Shown here piece after piece: positions 9,946-21,550 of a DNA stretch of 64,000 bases. The stretch lies in contig CM043967.1 of assembly GCA_014529385.2 (NCBI GenBank), positions 82,658,278 through 82,722,277 on the forward strand, read 5' to 3'. This stretch comes from Adiantum capillus-veneris. Its lineage: Eukaryota > Streptophyta > Polypodiopsida > Polypodiales > Pteridaceae. The notes beneath the pieces are model-generated. The model did no database searches. It worked only from the letters and a program-made list of their open reading frames with translations, and was not told the origin of the DNA. How positions within the stretch are numbered: position 1 is the first letter of the stretch; each line of letters starts with the position of its first letter. The position numbers and the translations under genes are program-made.

Positions 9946-12900
9946 ATGGCTGACAACAACAACACAGATGTGTTCAAGATGTTTGCTGCTGAGGACAGGT
10001 TGGATGGGGACAACTACCCTATGTGGGCTTATATGATGCAACATGTTCTTGTGTCAAAAGGTGTCTGGAACATTGTGCAGGGCATTGATGTACGTCCTGG
10101 TTCTGAAGATGTAGGCGATGTTGAGGATGTTGCAGGTCTTGCTGCAAGGATTGCAGCTGTTAGAGTTGTTTTGCCTACAGCAGAACAAGCTCGTTGGGAT
10201 GTTAAGGATGCACAGGCTCATGCATTGATTGCGTTTTCTGTGAAGCGCACCATTATTCCTCACATCCGTTCAGCAAAATCTGCAAAACAGTCTTGGGATA
10301 TTCTAGCAGGTCTTTATGCAAGCCGCAATGAGGCTAAAATTGCTTTGCTGCGTAAAGAGCTAGAGTCGAAGATTATGCATGAGGAAGATGATATGGACAC
10401 TTTCCTTGCTAGTGTCAAGGATATCAATGGGCAACTCATTTCTGCAGGTGAAGTCATTTCGGACAGTTCCCTTGTGCAGACTGTTCTTGATGCCTTACCA
10501 GATTCCTACCAGACTTTTGCTAGTACTTGGAGACTCATGACCCAAGGAAATCCTGAAGTTGTCAAGTTTGATGCATTATGCACATTGCTGTTGCAAGAGT
10601 CACTTTCTACAAAAAACAGGACTAGGCAGCGTGCAGTTGAACAGGCTTTTATTGCTTCTCAAAGAAAGGGTGGTAACAGTAATGCAGCCACTTCTTATGG
10701 TTTTGCTGCGAGTGGCAAAAATTCTGTTCCTAATGCTTCTACTGGCAGCACTTCGTCTGGCAATTCTGGTGATAAGGGCAAAAAGAAGATGCGTTGCCAT
10801 TATTGTAAAGCCAATGATCACTTGATCAAGTCGTGTCCTAAGTTGAAGGCCAAAGAGGCTAAGAAGAAAGAGGGTGGTTCCACTGCAAATGCTGGTTCCA
10901 CTACAAATGCAGCCATTGTTGAGTCTTCTGTGAAAGGAGATTGTGATGCTGATGTTGATGCAGAATGGGCTTTTAGCGCAGAGTGCACTTACAATCCTAC
11001 TGTCCATGATGCATGCTTGTCAGTTGCTGCAGATTCACATGTGTGGTATTTTGACAGTGGTGCTACAAAGCACATTACCTCACATCGTGAATTGTTTACC
11101 TCTCTCGAGTCTGTCCCTCATGGGAATTCAGTCACTTGTGCCAACAACGCCTCTTATCCAGTTCAGGGAGTTGGAAAGATTGTGCTCACTGCTGCTAATG
11201 GCAGTTCCTTCACACTTGTTGATGCACTTTATGTACCTAGGATCAAGAAGAATCTCTTGTCTGTATCCGCACTTGCTAGACTTGGACTTGTAGTCAAATT
11301 TGTGGATGACAGATGTACAGTTCATGATCTCAGTTTTGGTGATGAAATTGTTGTATCTGGGCTTTTGTGCCGTGGGCTGTATAAGCTCACTTTGTATGAC
11401 AAGTGTGGACAAAATTTTGCAAATGCTGTTGCAGATTCAAGGGCTATTTCAGATGCAAAACTTTGGCATGCACGTTTTGGTCATCTGAATTTTGCCAGTT
11501 TGCTGCGTTTGGAGAAATCTGATATGGTTGCTTCTTTGCCGCCTCTTGAAGCACCTGTCAAACATGTTTGTGAAGGCTGTATTCTGGGTAAAATGCAGCG
11601 TTCTAAGTTTCCAAAGGATGGTTCAGTTAGGGCCACATGCAGGTTGCAGCTTGTGCATAGTGATGTTTGTGGGCCCATGCAAACTCCGTCCTTGGGCAAT
11701 TACCTGTACTTCGTGACTTTCATTGATGATTACTCCAGGCATGCATGGATATTTCCGCTTAAAGCGAAGTCCGAAGTTTTTATGTGCTTCAAACAATTTT
11801 TGGCTATGGCTGAAAATGTCTCAAAATGTACTATGGGCACCCTCCGTTCCGATCGAGGGGGGGAGTATATGTCTCATGAATTTAATGCATTTCTGGCTAG
11901 TCGTGGGATAAAACACCAATGTACAGTGCCTTATACACCTCAGCAAAATGGTGTTGCTGAGAGGAAAAACAGGTCACTAACGGAAATGGCATGATGTATG
12001 GTCAAAAGTCAAGCTTTGCCGCATTCTTTTTGGCTTGAGGCCATCATGTGTGCCACTTATGTACTTAACAGGTGTCCTACGAAAGCTTTACAGTCTATTA
12101 CTCCATATGAAGCATGGCATGATAGAAAACCTTCTATTGAGCACATGCGTGTTTTTGGCTGCTTGGCATATGCTTTGGTGCCACAAGTGCAGCGCAGAAA
12201 ATTGGATGATAAGGCTGTCAAATGTATTTTTGTTGGTTATAGTGCTGAAAGCAAAGGTTACAGGTTGTATCATCCGCAAACAAAACGTATTCTGGTTTCA
12301 CGGGATGTAGTGTTTGTGGAAGATTCTGTTCAGCCCTTGTTGTCATGTACTACAGACAGTAATGTAAGCTCACAGGACATTTATGACACTTTGTTGCCTC
12401 TTTTCAGTGGTGGAAATACGAATGTAAGTTCCAATGAGGCAAATGTACAGCCTATGGGGGTTTCTGAAAATATTTTAGAACAGCCTATTACTGATGCAGA
12501 TGTACATGATGTACTTGATGAGGAAAGGGCTGAAAATGAGCAGGCTAGAGGTATGCCAAAATGGCTGGTGCACACTTTGCGTGACAGTAAATTGGATGCA
12601 CCTTTATCTAGTCGTACTCGTTCAGGCTCTCGCCATGCATCTTATGCATCAGATTGTTATGCTTTGGCTGTGTCTAGTTTACATGATGTTGAGGAGCCTC
12701 TGTCTTTTGATGAAGCACAGAATTCAGAAAATTGGATTGCTGCCATGAAATCAGAATATGATGCACTTATAGAGAATGACACATGGACTTTATGTGATTT
12801 GCCTCCTGGCAAAAAGGCCATTGGTACGAAGTGGGTTTACAAGTTGAAACGCAAGCCGGATGGTGAGATCGATCGCCATAAGGCTCGACTTGTTGCAAAG

Positions 12901-14223
12901 GGTTATGCACAACAAAAAGGCATAGATTATGAAGAGACTTTTGCTCCCACTTGTCGTATGACTACTGTGCATTTTCTATGTGCATTGGCAGCTCATTTTG
13001 GTTGGGATGTACATCAATCAGACATTGTTACTGCTTTCTTGAATGGTGACATATTTGAGGAAGTTTATGTAACGCAACCTCACGGTTTTGTCATAAAAGG
13101 ACAAGAGGACAAAGTGTGCAAATGTAAGAAGGCTTTGTATGGGTTGAAGCAATCTCCTCGTGCTTGGTATGAGAAAGCTGACACTCATTTGGTTAAACGA
13201 GGCTTTCGTAACAGTCCAACATAAAGCACATTGTATGTAAAGCGTGAGGATGATGTATTTCTCATTGTGGTTCTTTATGTTGATGATTTGCTGATCACTG
13301 GACCAAATGAGAGACATATTGCTAAATTTAAGGCTGATTTGAATGCTACTTTCAAGATGAAATATTTGGGGCTGTTGCATCATTACTTGGGTATACAGTT
13401 TAAGCAGTGTGATGGTGGTATTGCCTTGTGTCAGAAAAGTTACATAGAGACATTGCTATGTAAGTTTGGACTTGAGGATTGAAAACCTATTGCCACTCCC
13501 ATGGAAACAGGTTTGAAGTTGAGTCTACATGATGCTGGCGATCCTGCTGATGTCACTCTTTACCAAACTGCTGTTGGCTGCCTCATTTATGTATGCAACA
13601 CGAGGCAGTTTGCAGTCTCGCAGGTCAGCAGATTTATGCATAGCCCAGGGTCTAAGCATTGGCAGGCTGTCAAGAGGATTTTCCGCTACCTTAGTGGCAC
13701 TTTACATCTTGGCTTGTTTTATCCCAAGGGGGGATCATTGCCGCCAGACTTACATGCTTTTTCGGACTCAGATTGGGCTGGTTGTTTTGACATGCGAGTG
13801 TCCACAAGTGGTTTTTGTTTCATGCTTGGCAGTTCATGTATATCATGGTTGAGCAAGAAGCAACCTACTGTGGCCACTTCGAGTTGTGAGGCTGAGTACA
13901 GGGCAGTCTTCACAGCTACGGTTGAGTGTGTATGGCTCAGACGCCTTATGGCTGACTTGGGTGTTGGACAGGACACTGCCAACACTATCTACACTGACAA
14001 TCAGAGCGCATTGGCAGTTGCGAGGAACCCAGTTTTTCATGCTTGCACAAAGCACATTGAGGTGCATTACCACTATGTCAGGGAGAGGCTCTCAGCAGGA
14101 GAGATCAGCTTGGCTTATGTGCCAACACAGGACAACCTTGCAGATCTTTTCACAAAGGCATTGTCTCGTGAGAAGCTTGAAGCTTTCCGCAAAGCTTTGG
14201 GCTTACTCCCCTTTGTGGACTGA
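9946..14223 (+). pseudogene. gag-pol: Gag-pol polyprotein of copia element C (three in-frame stops)
   Basis: The ATG at 9946 fits because copia Gag begins a few residues before W-x-x-W-x-type core sequence (D-N-Y-P-M-W here). In order: Gag with zinc knuckle C-H-Y-C-K-A-N-D-H-x4-C (about 10795-10840); protease W-Y-F-D-S-G-A-T (about 11046); integrase HHCC and core Asp in H-S-D-V-C-G-P, Asp in R-S-D-R-G-G-E-Y and Glu in N-G-V-A-E-R (11470-11970); RT with Y-V-D-D at 13276-13287; RNase H ending in A-D-L-F-T-K-A-L. All 1425 codons are in one frame. Stops are TGA 11992-11994 (probably Arg CGA before C-M-V-K-S), TAA 13222-13224 and TGA 13480-13482 (probably Trp or Cys). The terminal stop is TGA 14221-14223. 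Confidence 0.96.
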
Positions 14224-14287
14224 TCCTGTCCTCAGGGCATGGCACTTCCCTTTACTCATGTGCCAGCTCTCGTTCACCGCATCACTC

Positions 14288-14298
14288 CAGGGGGGATT
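14288..14298 (+). other. Polypurine tract of element C
   Basis: CAGGGGGGATT, directly before the TG of the 3' LTR. Confidence 0.85.
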
Positions 14299-14525
14299 TG
14301 TTACCATATACATGTGGTAGTGATGTGTGTGAACACACTAGGACCGTCGGGGCATTTTTTCCCTCTTTAGGAGGTTTTTTCCCCCGTGCATTGTATATAC
14401 GTCCATCACTCTAGGGCTATCTATCTTTCCATTGCACACTAAGTAACACACTCTCTATTGTGTGCCTTGAGCTTCCTTCGTCTTCTCCAAGCTGTGTGTG
14501 TTTCTCTGCAACCCTAATTCCAACA
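14299..14525 (+). repeat. 3' LTR of element C (227 bp)
   Basis: Second copy of the LTR, followed by the AAATT duplication at 14526-14530. Confidence 0.95.
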
Positions 14526-14530
14526 AAATT

Positions 14531-15103
14531 TGTAAAAAAGTAGATAATCATGATTATTTACATGAGCTAAAATTTATGCTTAAAATGACATTTTGATGAC
14601 CTACACTGCTTTGTTACATCTAAAACATGTCCTAAAATGACTTTGGTAAGATTTGGTCATATAGGCATCACTTTGTGCTCTTGTCAACTATAAGATCATT
14701 GTTTTTTGTTACCAATCGATGTGTAGAGGTGTTTGGTCACTGTTGAAGTAATAGACTTGTCCATTACATAGTCCTGATGATGCTCCTCCATTTTGGGCTC
14801 ATTCGGAGTCAAATTGACTCCATATATCAAATTTGATGCTTTGTAGTTTACGAGTTGCTTCCTGTTGTTAGAGTGTTCTCCTTGGCTGTTTTCTTGAAAC
14901 CTAGACCTTGTCTTTATGCTGCCTGTGAAGTCAAAATTCAATTCTAGCATGTGAAAAAAACCTAGATTATTTACTTGAGGACCCCCTCAACCCCTACCAA
15001 TGGTCATCTAATGATATGGAAGTGTTCTACTATCTAGGGGCATGCTATAGCTCAAATCTTGTCCAATTCGGTTGAGTTGACAAGCCGCTATGGTCGTTTG
15101 TGT
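14531..15103. other. No recognisable gene between elements C and E
   Basis: Continuation of the sequence into which C inserted, with a third AATAATC/GATTAT palindrome at 14544-14557. The minus ORF at 14696-14950 has no similarity I recognise and is not called. Confidence 0.5.
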
Positions 15104-15218
15104 TGACGAAGGAAATTTGGAATGGCGGCCTCTACACCAAAACAAACTCCATTGTGCCTCAAGGGAAATGAGATGCGGGCACCACCTAGTCTTGGAAGCG
15201 TGGACTAGGACCGCTACA

Positions 15219-15266
<48 letters not shown>

Positions 15267-16545
15267 ACTATGAATGAAGCATTAACCGTAGTGTGTGTAC
15301 AAGGAATGGATGACTTCAAACACTCCCAACACAAATAGCATATAGATTACCAAACAATCACTCAAGGATTAGCCAAGATCACATCAAGCACTCTCACACA
15401 CATATAAAACATTTCTCTTAATTAACATAAGTAAGAGGAGGAGAGGTTACTAGCATGAAACAATTTGCACTCTAGGATGTGCAAGAATAGAGTGAATGAA
15501 TGAGCTTATGGGCTCATGGTGAGTGATACAAAGGCTCAATGGGGCTGAGGGAGGCTTGAAATTACAAAGGGGAAGGCCTCTTTATATAGGAAAGAGAGTG
15601 ATTAGGAGTGAGGTTAAGATCCAAGTGTAATTTGTACAAATGAAGCTTGATTATGGACATTCAACCAATGAAGAAGCTCCTTCCAAGTGATTTGTTGACC
15701 AATTAGCTCCATCATCACTTGTGTTGTCTTCACTCCTTCCTCCATAGCTTGAGTCCAAGAGCTTCCTTATTTTAAAATGTAAAGAATCTACATAAAATCA
15801 ATACATATCTAGTAATAATAGGAAGGGGTTGAATGAGAACTTATGAATTACAACAAGATTAAGCATGACTTGAGAGGTGATTAGAAGAGGAACTTTGATG
15901 GGTTTTTGAGCTTGAGAGAGAGAAGGAAGGAGAGGAGGGTGAGAAGACTAATGGCTGATTTTAGAGAAGGTCTCAATGTGGAAAAGGAAGGGTGTGTGTG
16001 TGTGTAAAGGTAGAGGGGGTGGTCTCCACCACAGTTGAAAAAACTGGCGTCCACCATTTTGGCCATATCTCCTAGACCGTAGATGCAAAAATTATAAAAA
16101 AATATGGCCAGAATCTCCAGCTCATCAGCGACAACTTTGATGAAGACAACTTTTCTTGGATCGGAGTGGAAGTATTTTTTAAAAATTCAGCAAAATCATG
16201 TGTCTGGTTTCTTCCTTTACCAAGTCGTCCACTTGGGTCCCATTTGTTTGAATCATCATATGGCTCCAAAGCCATGATGATATGAGTCACTCATGACCCT
16301 TGAATCATGGGTGCATGGCTCCACAACCACATCATATCTTTTCTTTTCACATTTACATATTTTCCCTTCCCTTTACCACTAGGTTCTCCCTCTACCTTTC
16401 ACCTCCGGTGAACTAGTCAAGAAAAAATCTTTTTTTTTTAATTTTTCCAAGAGGTTGTTCTCACTCTTTCTTTTATTGTAAACCTCTATAAGCAAGGAAA
16501 ACCAACAAAATATGATAAACAAAAATTTGTGATAGGCTCGGATCA
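15104..16545 (-). repeat. 3' LTR of element E (1442 bp)
   Basis: Minus-strand start TGATCCGAGC (ending plus 16545), end GTCA at 15104. A minus TATA box lies at about 15582-15588. It contains the stem-loop at 15186-15210 and (AG)17 at 15233-15266. The matching LTR at 22105-23541 differs at scattered positions and by two AG units. Confidence 0.93.
15186..15210 (-). other. Conserved U5 stem-loop, element E (3' LTR)
   Basis: CCTAGTC (15186-15192) pairs with GACTAGG (15204-15210); the second E LTR has it at 22186-22210. A and D carry CCTAGTT/AACTAGG at this place. Confidence 0.6.
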
Positions 16546-16562
16546 TAGCCCCCCCAAACCTG
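16546..16562 (-). other. Polypurine tract of element E
   Basis: Minus strand GGTTTGGGGGGGCTA directly before the LTR start TGATCC. The same tract follows LTR 22105-23541 at 23542-23558. Confidence 0.85.
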
Positions 16563-16586
16563 GCTAGGGGTATTTATGCCTCTAGC

Positions 16587-16853
16587 CTACTTTCTTTGAT
16601 CTTGAGCTGACCTTATCCTGATGTGATAAGGCTTTAGACGCCATCCATTTGTCCTGGTCTTGTGCACTTTACCATCAATGTCTTGAAGTCTGTAAGAGCC
16701 ATTTTTGAACTTTTTGGTGACCAAGAACGGGCCTTCCCATCGGAAAAGAAACTTTCCATCCTTACGAGTGTCGAAGCGATTGTCATATCGAAGCACCAGA
16801 GATCCCTTTTTGATGTCTTTGGATGCTAGCTTTTTGTTGAACTTTTCTCTGCG
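16587..16853 (-). pseudogene. pol: Integrase C-terminal domain of element E (after internal deletion)
   Basis: Encodes the basic linker and SH3-like C-terminal integrase domain (K-K-G-S-L-V-L-R-Y-D-N-R; N-G-W-R-L-K-P-Y), ending at 16587. Upstream, the sequence jumps from the zinc-finger motif C-D-E-C-Q-K-A straight to R-R-E-K-F-N-K-K-L, in a different frame. The catalytic D,D-35-E core is therefore absent. The 308 bases 16546-16853 are repeated at 23542-23849 in F, where the same base marks the end of similarity. Confidence 0.85.
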
Positions 16854-19521
16854 CTTTCTGACATTCATCACATGTTTGACACCAGTATTTGACATCACGA
16901 TGAAGACTTGGCCAAGTAAACCCAGCTTGTAGAACCTTTCTACTAGTGACGTCGTGTGCAAAGTGTCCTCCACACATATCATCATGACAAGCTTTTAAAA
17001 TCTCTTCAATTTCACTCTTCAAAGGAACTCTCCTAAGCACACCATCCTTACCAAGACAATACAAGTCATCGTTTACTATGCGATACCTAGTAGCCTTCCT
17101 AGCTAACCATCGCCTTTCCCCTGCATTCAAGTGTTTAGGAGCCTCTCCTTGCTCCAGAATGTGCATAATATCTTCCAAGTCCTCCTTGCCTTGTTGAAGT
17201 TGAAGTTTGATGGCCACTGCTCCCACTATTGACTCATTTAACTTTGATGATGCTAGGTGGTCTGCATCCTTGTTCTGGTCTCTTAGCACATGATGTACTT
17301 GTGCCTCCCTAAATCTCCTCATAAGAGCTTTTGCTTCTCTCATTTTAGTAGAGAGACAAGCATTTTTGCAAGCCCATGTACCTTGCATTTGCCTTACCAA
17401 AAGCATGGAGTCACCAAAAGCGTTTAATCTTTTAATTGAATTATCGAGGCACCAACAAAGGCCATGAATTAGAGCATGATATTCTGCTTCATTGTTGGAG
17501 TGGACATCTTCTAGAGTGATCCCTTCACCATGGATCCTCTCTCCCAATGGGGATAAGACCACGATGCCTGCAGCTACCTTATCCTTGGTTCTCTTGTATG
17601 CTCCATCAAAGTAGAGGCTATAAGCATTGACCAAAACCTCTAGAGCTGGAGGTGGTGGAAGTTCTTTTCTCTTCAAATGGAAAACTTTTTCATAGCACTT
17701 GTTTGTTAAAATGTTGGCTAAGCATGCTCGAGTTGTTCTTTCAACCTGTATTGTATAATCAAACTCTTGAAGTCGCACCACCCACTTTGCTATTTTGTCA
17801 GAGATTTCCATATGTTGTAGTGCATAGGGAAACATATCCTCCATAGTGATAATTACAAACCTCTTCGGCAGCAAGTATGGCCGAAATTTGGTTACCGCAA
17901 ACATGAGAGCTAACACTAGCTGTTCCATCAGGGTGTAGGCCTTCTCTGTGTTTTCCATGAGGCGGCTAGCAAAATACACAGGCCTCATAAAGGAGGTTTT
18001 TGGATCTTTTTGTAGGAGGGCAGCACCAATGGCTTCTTCTCCCACACTAGGGTTTACAAAGAATGTTTCTTCCCAACAAGGTTGGAGGATTATAGGGAGT
18101 GACCCTAGCATTTTTTTAATCTCTCTAAAATGCCCTTCACTTTCTTCACTCCAAACAAGCGTCTCTTGACGAGTCAGCTGTTGTAGAGGAAATATCACTT
18201 GGGAGAGTAAGTGTATGAATCTACTCAAATATCTTAGCTTTTGCAAGAAGGAGATTAATTGTTTGATGGAAGTTGGGGAAGGTAGATTTAGCAATGTTTC
18301 TATCTTTTCAGGATCTACCTCGATTCCATCAATGGACACTACATGCCCTAATAGTGTAACCTTGCTTTCCCCAATGTGACATTTGTCCTTGTTTAGTTGT
18401 CCACCCAGCTTAGCTAAACGAGTAAATCCTTCATCAATCTTGCCGAGATGCATACTTTTGGAGCTGTAAATACAAAAGTCATTTATGAAAACCCTTATGG
18501 ACTTACCAAAGTAAGGTTGGAAGACCATGTTCATGAATCGTTGAAAGGTGGCTGGAGCGTTGGTGAGACCAAAAGGCATGACTCGAAATGCAAAACATCC
18601 CCATGGTGTGATGAAAGTAGTCTTTTTCTGGTCCTCCTCTACAATGCGTATTTGAAAGTAGCCAGAGTAGCCATCACACACTGTGTATCTCTCATGGCCT
18701 GCTACTTCATTTAGAATCTCATCTTGAAATGGGAGAGGGAAGTGGTCCCTCTTTGTTGCAGCATTTAGTGGCTTGTAATCCACGCACACTCGCCATTTAC
18801 CATTCTTCTTTGGCCTCACCACTACTGGGGAGACCCATTCTGAATCTTCTACTGGGTATATGAATCCTGCTTCTAAGAGTCTCTTCACCTCAGACAACAG
18901 TGCATTTTGTTGCACAACTCCTAATCTTCTTAGTTTTTGTACTACTGGCTTGCTCCCTTCTTTTAGATGGATATGATGCTTCACTGCAGTGACACCTGTA
19001 ATGTGAGTGTAATCAGAAATAAACAATGATGCATGCTTGTTGAGAACATTTACATAACCCTCATTTTCTTCTTCCTTTATATCCTTGGATAACATCTCCT
19101 CTAGGCTGGCATCCCACACATTCTCCATTTGGATCCTTGGGTTGTCTTCTGATGAGGTAGTTTCCTTTATGGTGACGCCCATGACTTCGAGAGTGCTATC
19201 ACTCTCTTCACTTGAACTCTCTTCCTCGTCCATGGATGAGGAGCATCCACTTGAGCTCCACTCATCAGCTGACGTCTCTAGTTCAAGGTTCTCTTGTCGC
19301 CCATTCTTTAGGTTATAAACCACCTTCCGACTATGGCCACCCATGCGAGGCCTCAACTCCAAGTCTCCTGTTGCCCAATCTTGCCTAGCTCCTATACCCA
19401 TGAGCCAAGGTCGTACTAAAATAAGGGGGTATCCTTCTCCCTTTACTGGCATCACATAAGCATCAACCTCTGTAGTGATTCCAAAAACAGAAACTCCAAA
19501 GCTTTCACTACACCCACACAA
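16854..19521 (-). pseudogene. pol: Pol of element E: protease end, RT, RNase H, archaeal RNase H, truncated integrase
   Basis: Minus frame read from about 19521. Residues 20-45 are the protease C-terminal part (Y-P-L-I-L-V-R-P-W-L); then an acidic linker; RT at roughly 185-360 with V-C-V-D-Y-K-P-L-N and M-P-F-G-L-T-N-A-P; a first RNase H at about 430-540; an archaeal-type RNase H at about 640-760 with Y-F-D-G-A-Y, N-E-A-E-Y and G-D-S; and the integrase zinc domain ending C-Q-T-C-D-E-C-Q. The RT metal-binding box reads F-I-N-D: the first Asp is Asn (codon at plus 18481-18483), predicted to abolish polymerase activity. The integrase core is deleted. Confidence 0.93.
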
Positions 19522-21065
19522 GTGACAGAGACATTATTGGCCATTTTTGCCCTAAAGTTTGATGATTCCATTACCTCTAAACCCAATTGATGCATTAGCT
19601 TTTCTGTCATGACACAAACCTCTGCTCCACTGTCAATGTAAGTTTTTGGAATCCGTTGTCCCTTGATTTGAGCCTCCACCAAAGGCACTATATCCTTGAG
19701 ACCATATGCTTTGATTACACTTACTAGCTTACTTCGCTTTGCCCTCGTGCTCACCATTTTTGACCATTGTCGTCGAAGCTTTGGGGAGATATGAAGTAGT
19801 TGTGGCCAAGTAATCTTTGGTCCTTGAGAACTCACATCAGCTGTCAAGTCATAAGGTTGTGTCCGAGATCCCATAGGGAAATCAGAGATGTCAATTTGAG
19901 ACCTAGTACGGGTCTTTCTCTTCTTGGCTTCATCTTTAGTTTCCCGAGATGTACTTGCTTCATTGCTTGAATCCTTGCTTGTTTCTTTACCTACTTCATC
20001 TTGGACACGCACACGTTTGATAGGCATTGTAGCCATTTCATCTATCTTCATCTTCCCTTTAGCTATTTCTTCCTGGTTGCTTCTGCCCTTGAGGACCTCC
20101 TCCATCCTTATGATGCTCACATTTGGTTGAGTAGCAGGGGCTTGAGCTTGAGCACGAGGTGGCTGCAAAATTTGAGGTTGCGGTTGCTCTTGTGCTTGAG
20201 CTCTAGCACGGGGTGGACTTACTTGTTGTCGAGGACCTCTGACAGGGTAGTCATATCTTCTGGGATGAGGGCAATTATACATGCCGTGGCCAATTTCCCC
20301 ACAATTGTAACACAGCATTTCCCTTGCTTGACGTCGCATTGGTGGCCGATTCCCACCATTTCCCTCAATAGGCCTTTTTGCACCTTGCACAAGATTTACT
20401 CTCAACCCCTCTAGCTGGTTTGTGAGATTGTTTATTTGTTGGAGCATATCTTCTTGTTGACCTCTATTGAGGTCTGGTGCATTAGGCACATTTGGAGGTA
20501 TGTGAGAAGCTTCCATAGTTGTGATATTGCCTCCCAAAGCTAGCTGGCCAGCTTGGGCTTGATAGAGAATCTTTCTATTCTTTTCCCTAGCAATTCTTAA
20601 GGCATCTTCAAAAGCATTTGGAAATTTTCTCTTTACCTTCTCCCTTACCAAGGGGTACAAACCTGAGATAAATCAATCCTTTTGGAGGCAATTGGGAGCT
20701 CGCTCACTAGGGTTTAGTGAGTCTGACCATTGGCCCCAAAGTTTCAGAAAACCTTCCTCATAGGTTGCATAACCATGAGGGTCAACTTGATGAAGGGACA
20801 GAAGCCGTTGCCATAGTTCTTCTGCCGAATTGGCTCGTTGAAATCTTCGTAGGAAAGCCACCTTCAATCCCTCCCAATCAATTCTTTGGGTTGGATCTAG
20901 AGCCTGGAACCATACCCTAGCTTCTTCTTTGAGCACCAAAGGAAAAGCTCTCAATTTCAATGCTTCGTCATCCCTCCCGGAGACAAGGAAAGCCATCTCC
21001 AAGTTATCCAAAAAATCCCCAGCATTTTCCCCACTACGCCCAAAAAATTTTGGGAAAGCCATCAT
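19452..21065 (-). pseudogene. gag: Gag-protease of element E (in-frame stop, frameshift)
   Basis: One minus frame from 21089 to 19452 with a single TGA at 20675-20673 (K-D-[stop]-F-I-S-G-L, where Arg is expected: CGA to TGA). The first ATG is 21065-21063; eight codons further up the frame begins with TTG overlapping the stop of the preceding small ORF. The gag core has W-F-Q-A-L-D and L-W-G-Q-W motifs, homologous to A and J gag. A zinc knuckle C-Y-N-C-G-E-I-G-H-x4-C lies near 20310-20270. The protease Y-I-D-S-G-A-E-V-C-V-M (about 19640-19600) is catalytically plausible, but its C-terminal half lies in another frame (19521), so the protease is broken. Confidence 0.9.
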
Positions 21066-21085
21066 AAAAGTGGGTTGCCTTCCTC

Positions 21086-21298
21086 TCAATACAGCACAAA
21101 GATGAAAATGTCTAGGCCCAAATCATATCTTATTAAGGGTAGAATAAATGGATTGATAGATGCATTAATCTCAGCTAGATGACGAGGGCCTAGTAATTCC
21201 CTTATGATGTTTTGGAACCTAAGCTTTGTGCTAGCTATTATATGCACAGTTTGTCTAGCAAGAGGTTGGAAAGGTCCATATAAATCCCTATGATTCAT
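21086..21298 (-). CDS. Small leader ORF, 70-aa type, element E
   Basis: ATG 21298-21296, TGA 21088-21086, 70 residues. It matches the A counterpart at 50 of 70 positions by my count, ending D-I-F-I-F-V-L-Y. It starts nine bases after the stop of the 69-residue ORF, and its stop TGA overlaps the TTG that opens the gag frame (A-TTG-A in place of an ATGA). The four ORFs from 22054 to gag thus form an operon-like series. Function unknown. The intact frame, despite damage elsewhere in E, suggests the protein mattered until recently. Confidence 0.75.
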   Translation of the reverse strand: MNHRDLYGPFQPLARQTVHIIASTKLRFQNIIRELLGPRHLAEINASINPFILPLIRYDLGLDIFIFVLY

Positions 21299-21307
21299 GG
21301 AGTATGC

Positions 21308-21517
21308 TTAAAGCAAGATGAAGATGTGAACATCAAAAGATACATTATACTCCAAAATAAGAAATATTATAGGGTCAGGGGACAGCAATATCTCTCTCAA
21401 CCTCTCAGCTCCAAAATAGAAGACCAATCTTTGTTGGAAAATAATCTTTCTATCAATGCGCACATTCACCCTAATATTCTGAACTGATTGAAAGTTGTAG
21501 AAAATGGGATTATTCAT
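21308..21517 (-). CDS. Small leader ORF, 72-aa type (69 aa), element E
   Basis: ATG 21517-21515, TAA 21310-21308. It shares R-K-I-x-F-Q-Q-R, F-G-A-E-R-L-R-E-I-L-L-S-P-D-P and S-F-D-V-H-I-F-I-L-L with the I and A copies, without gaps over most of the length. First of the pair, as in element I. No known domain; beta-rich, no membrane segment. It lies 33 bases after the 167-residue ORF and nine bases before the 70-residue ORF. Confidence 0.73.
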   Translation of the reverse strand: MNNPIFYNFQSVQNIRVNVRIDRKIIFQQRLVFYFGAERLREILLSPDPIIFLILEYNVSFDVHIFILL

Positions 21518-21550
21518 TGGTGCATTAATTACAAACTTCCATGAAGCACT

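Larger units (their letters stand above)
9357..14525 (+). mobile_element. Element C: complete Ty1/copia retrotransposon
   Basis: 5169 bp flanked by AAATT duplications. The order is LTR, initiator-Met primer site, about 350 bases of leader, one long gag-protease-integrase-RT-RNase H frame, polypurine tract, LTR. Domain order (integrase before RT) is copia-type. The LTRs differ at three positions that I can see, all C/T, about 1.3%. The polyprotein is in a single frame with three stops and no frameshift, so the copy is structurally complete but unable to make the whole polyprotein. Confidence 0.97.

Noticed and set aside
10600-11007. Minus-strand ORFs inside copia C
   Set aside because: Shadows of the gag-pol frame.
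15008-15338. ORFs on both strands over 15008-15338
   Set aside because: Also produced by the AG run inside LTR E.
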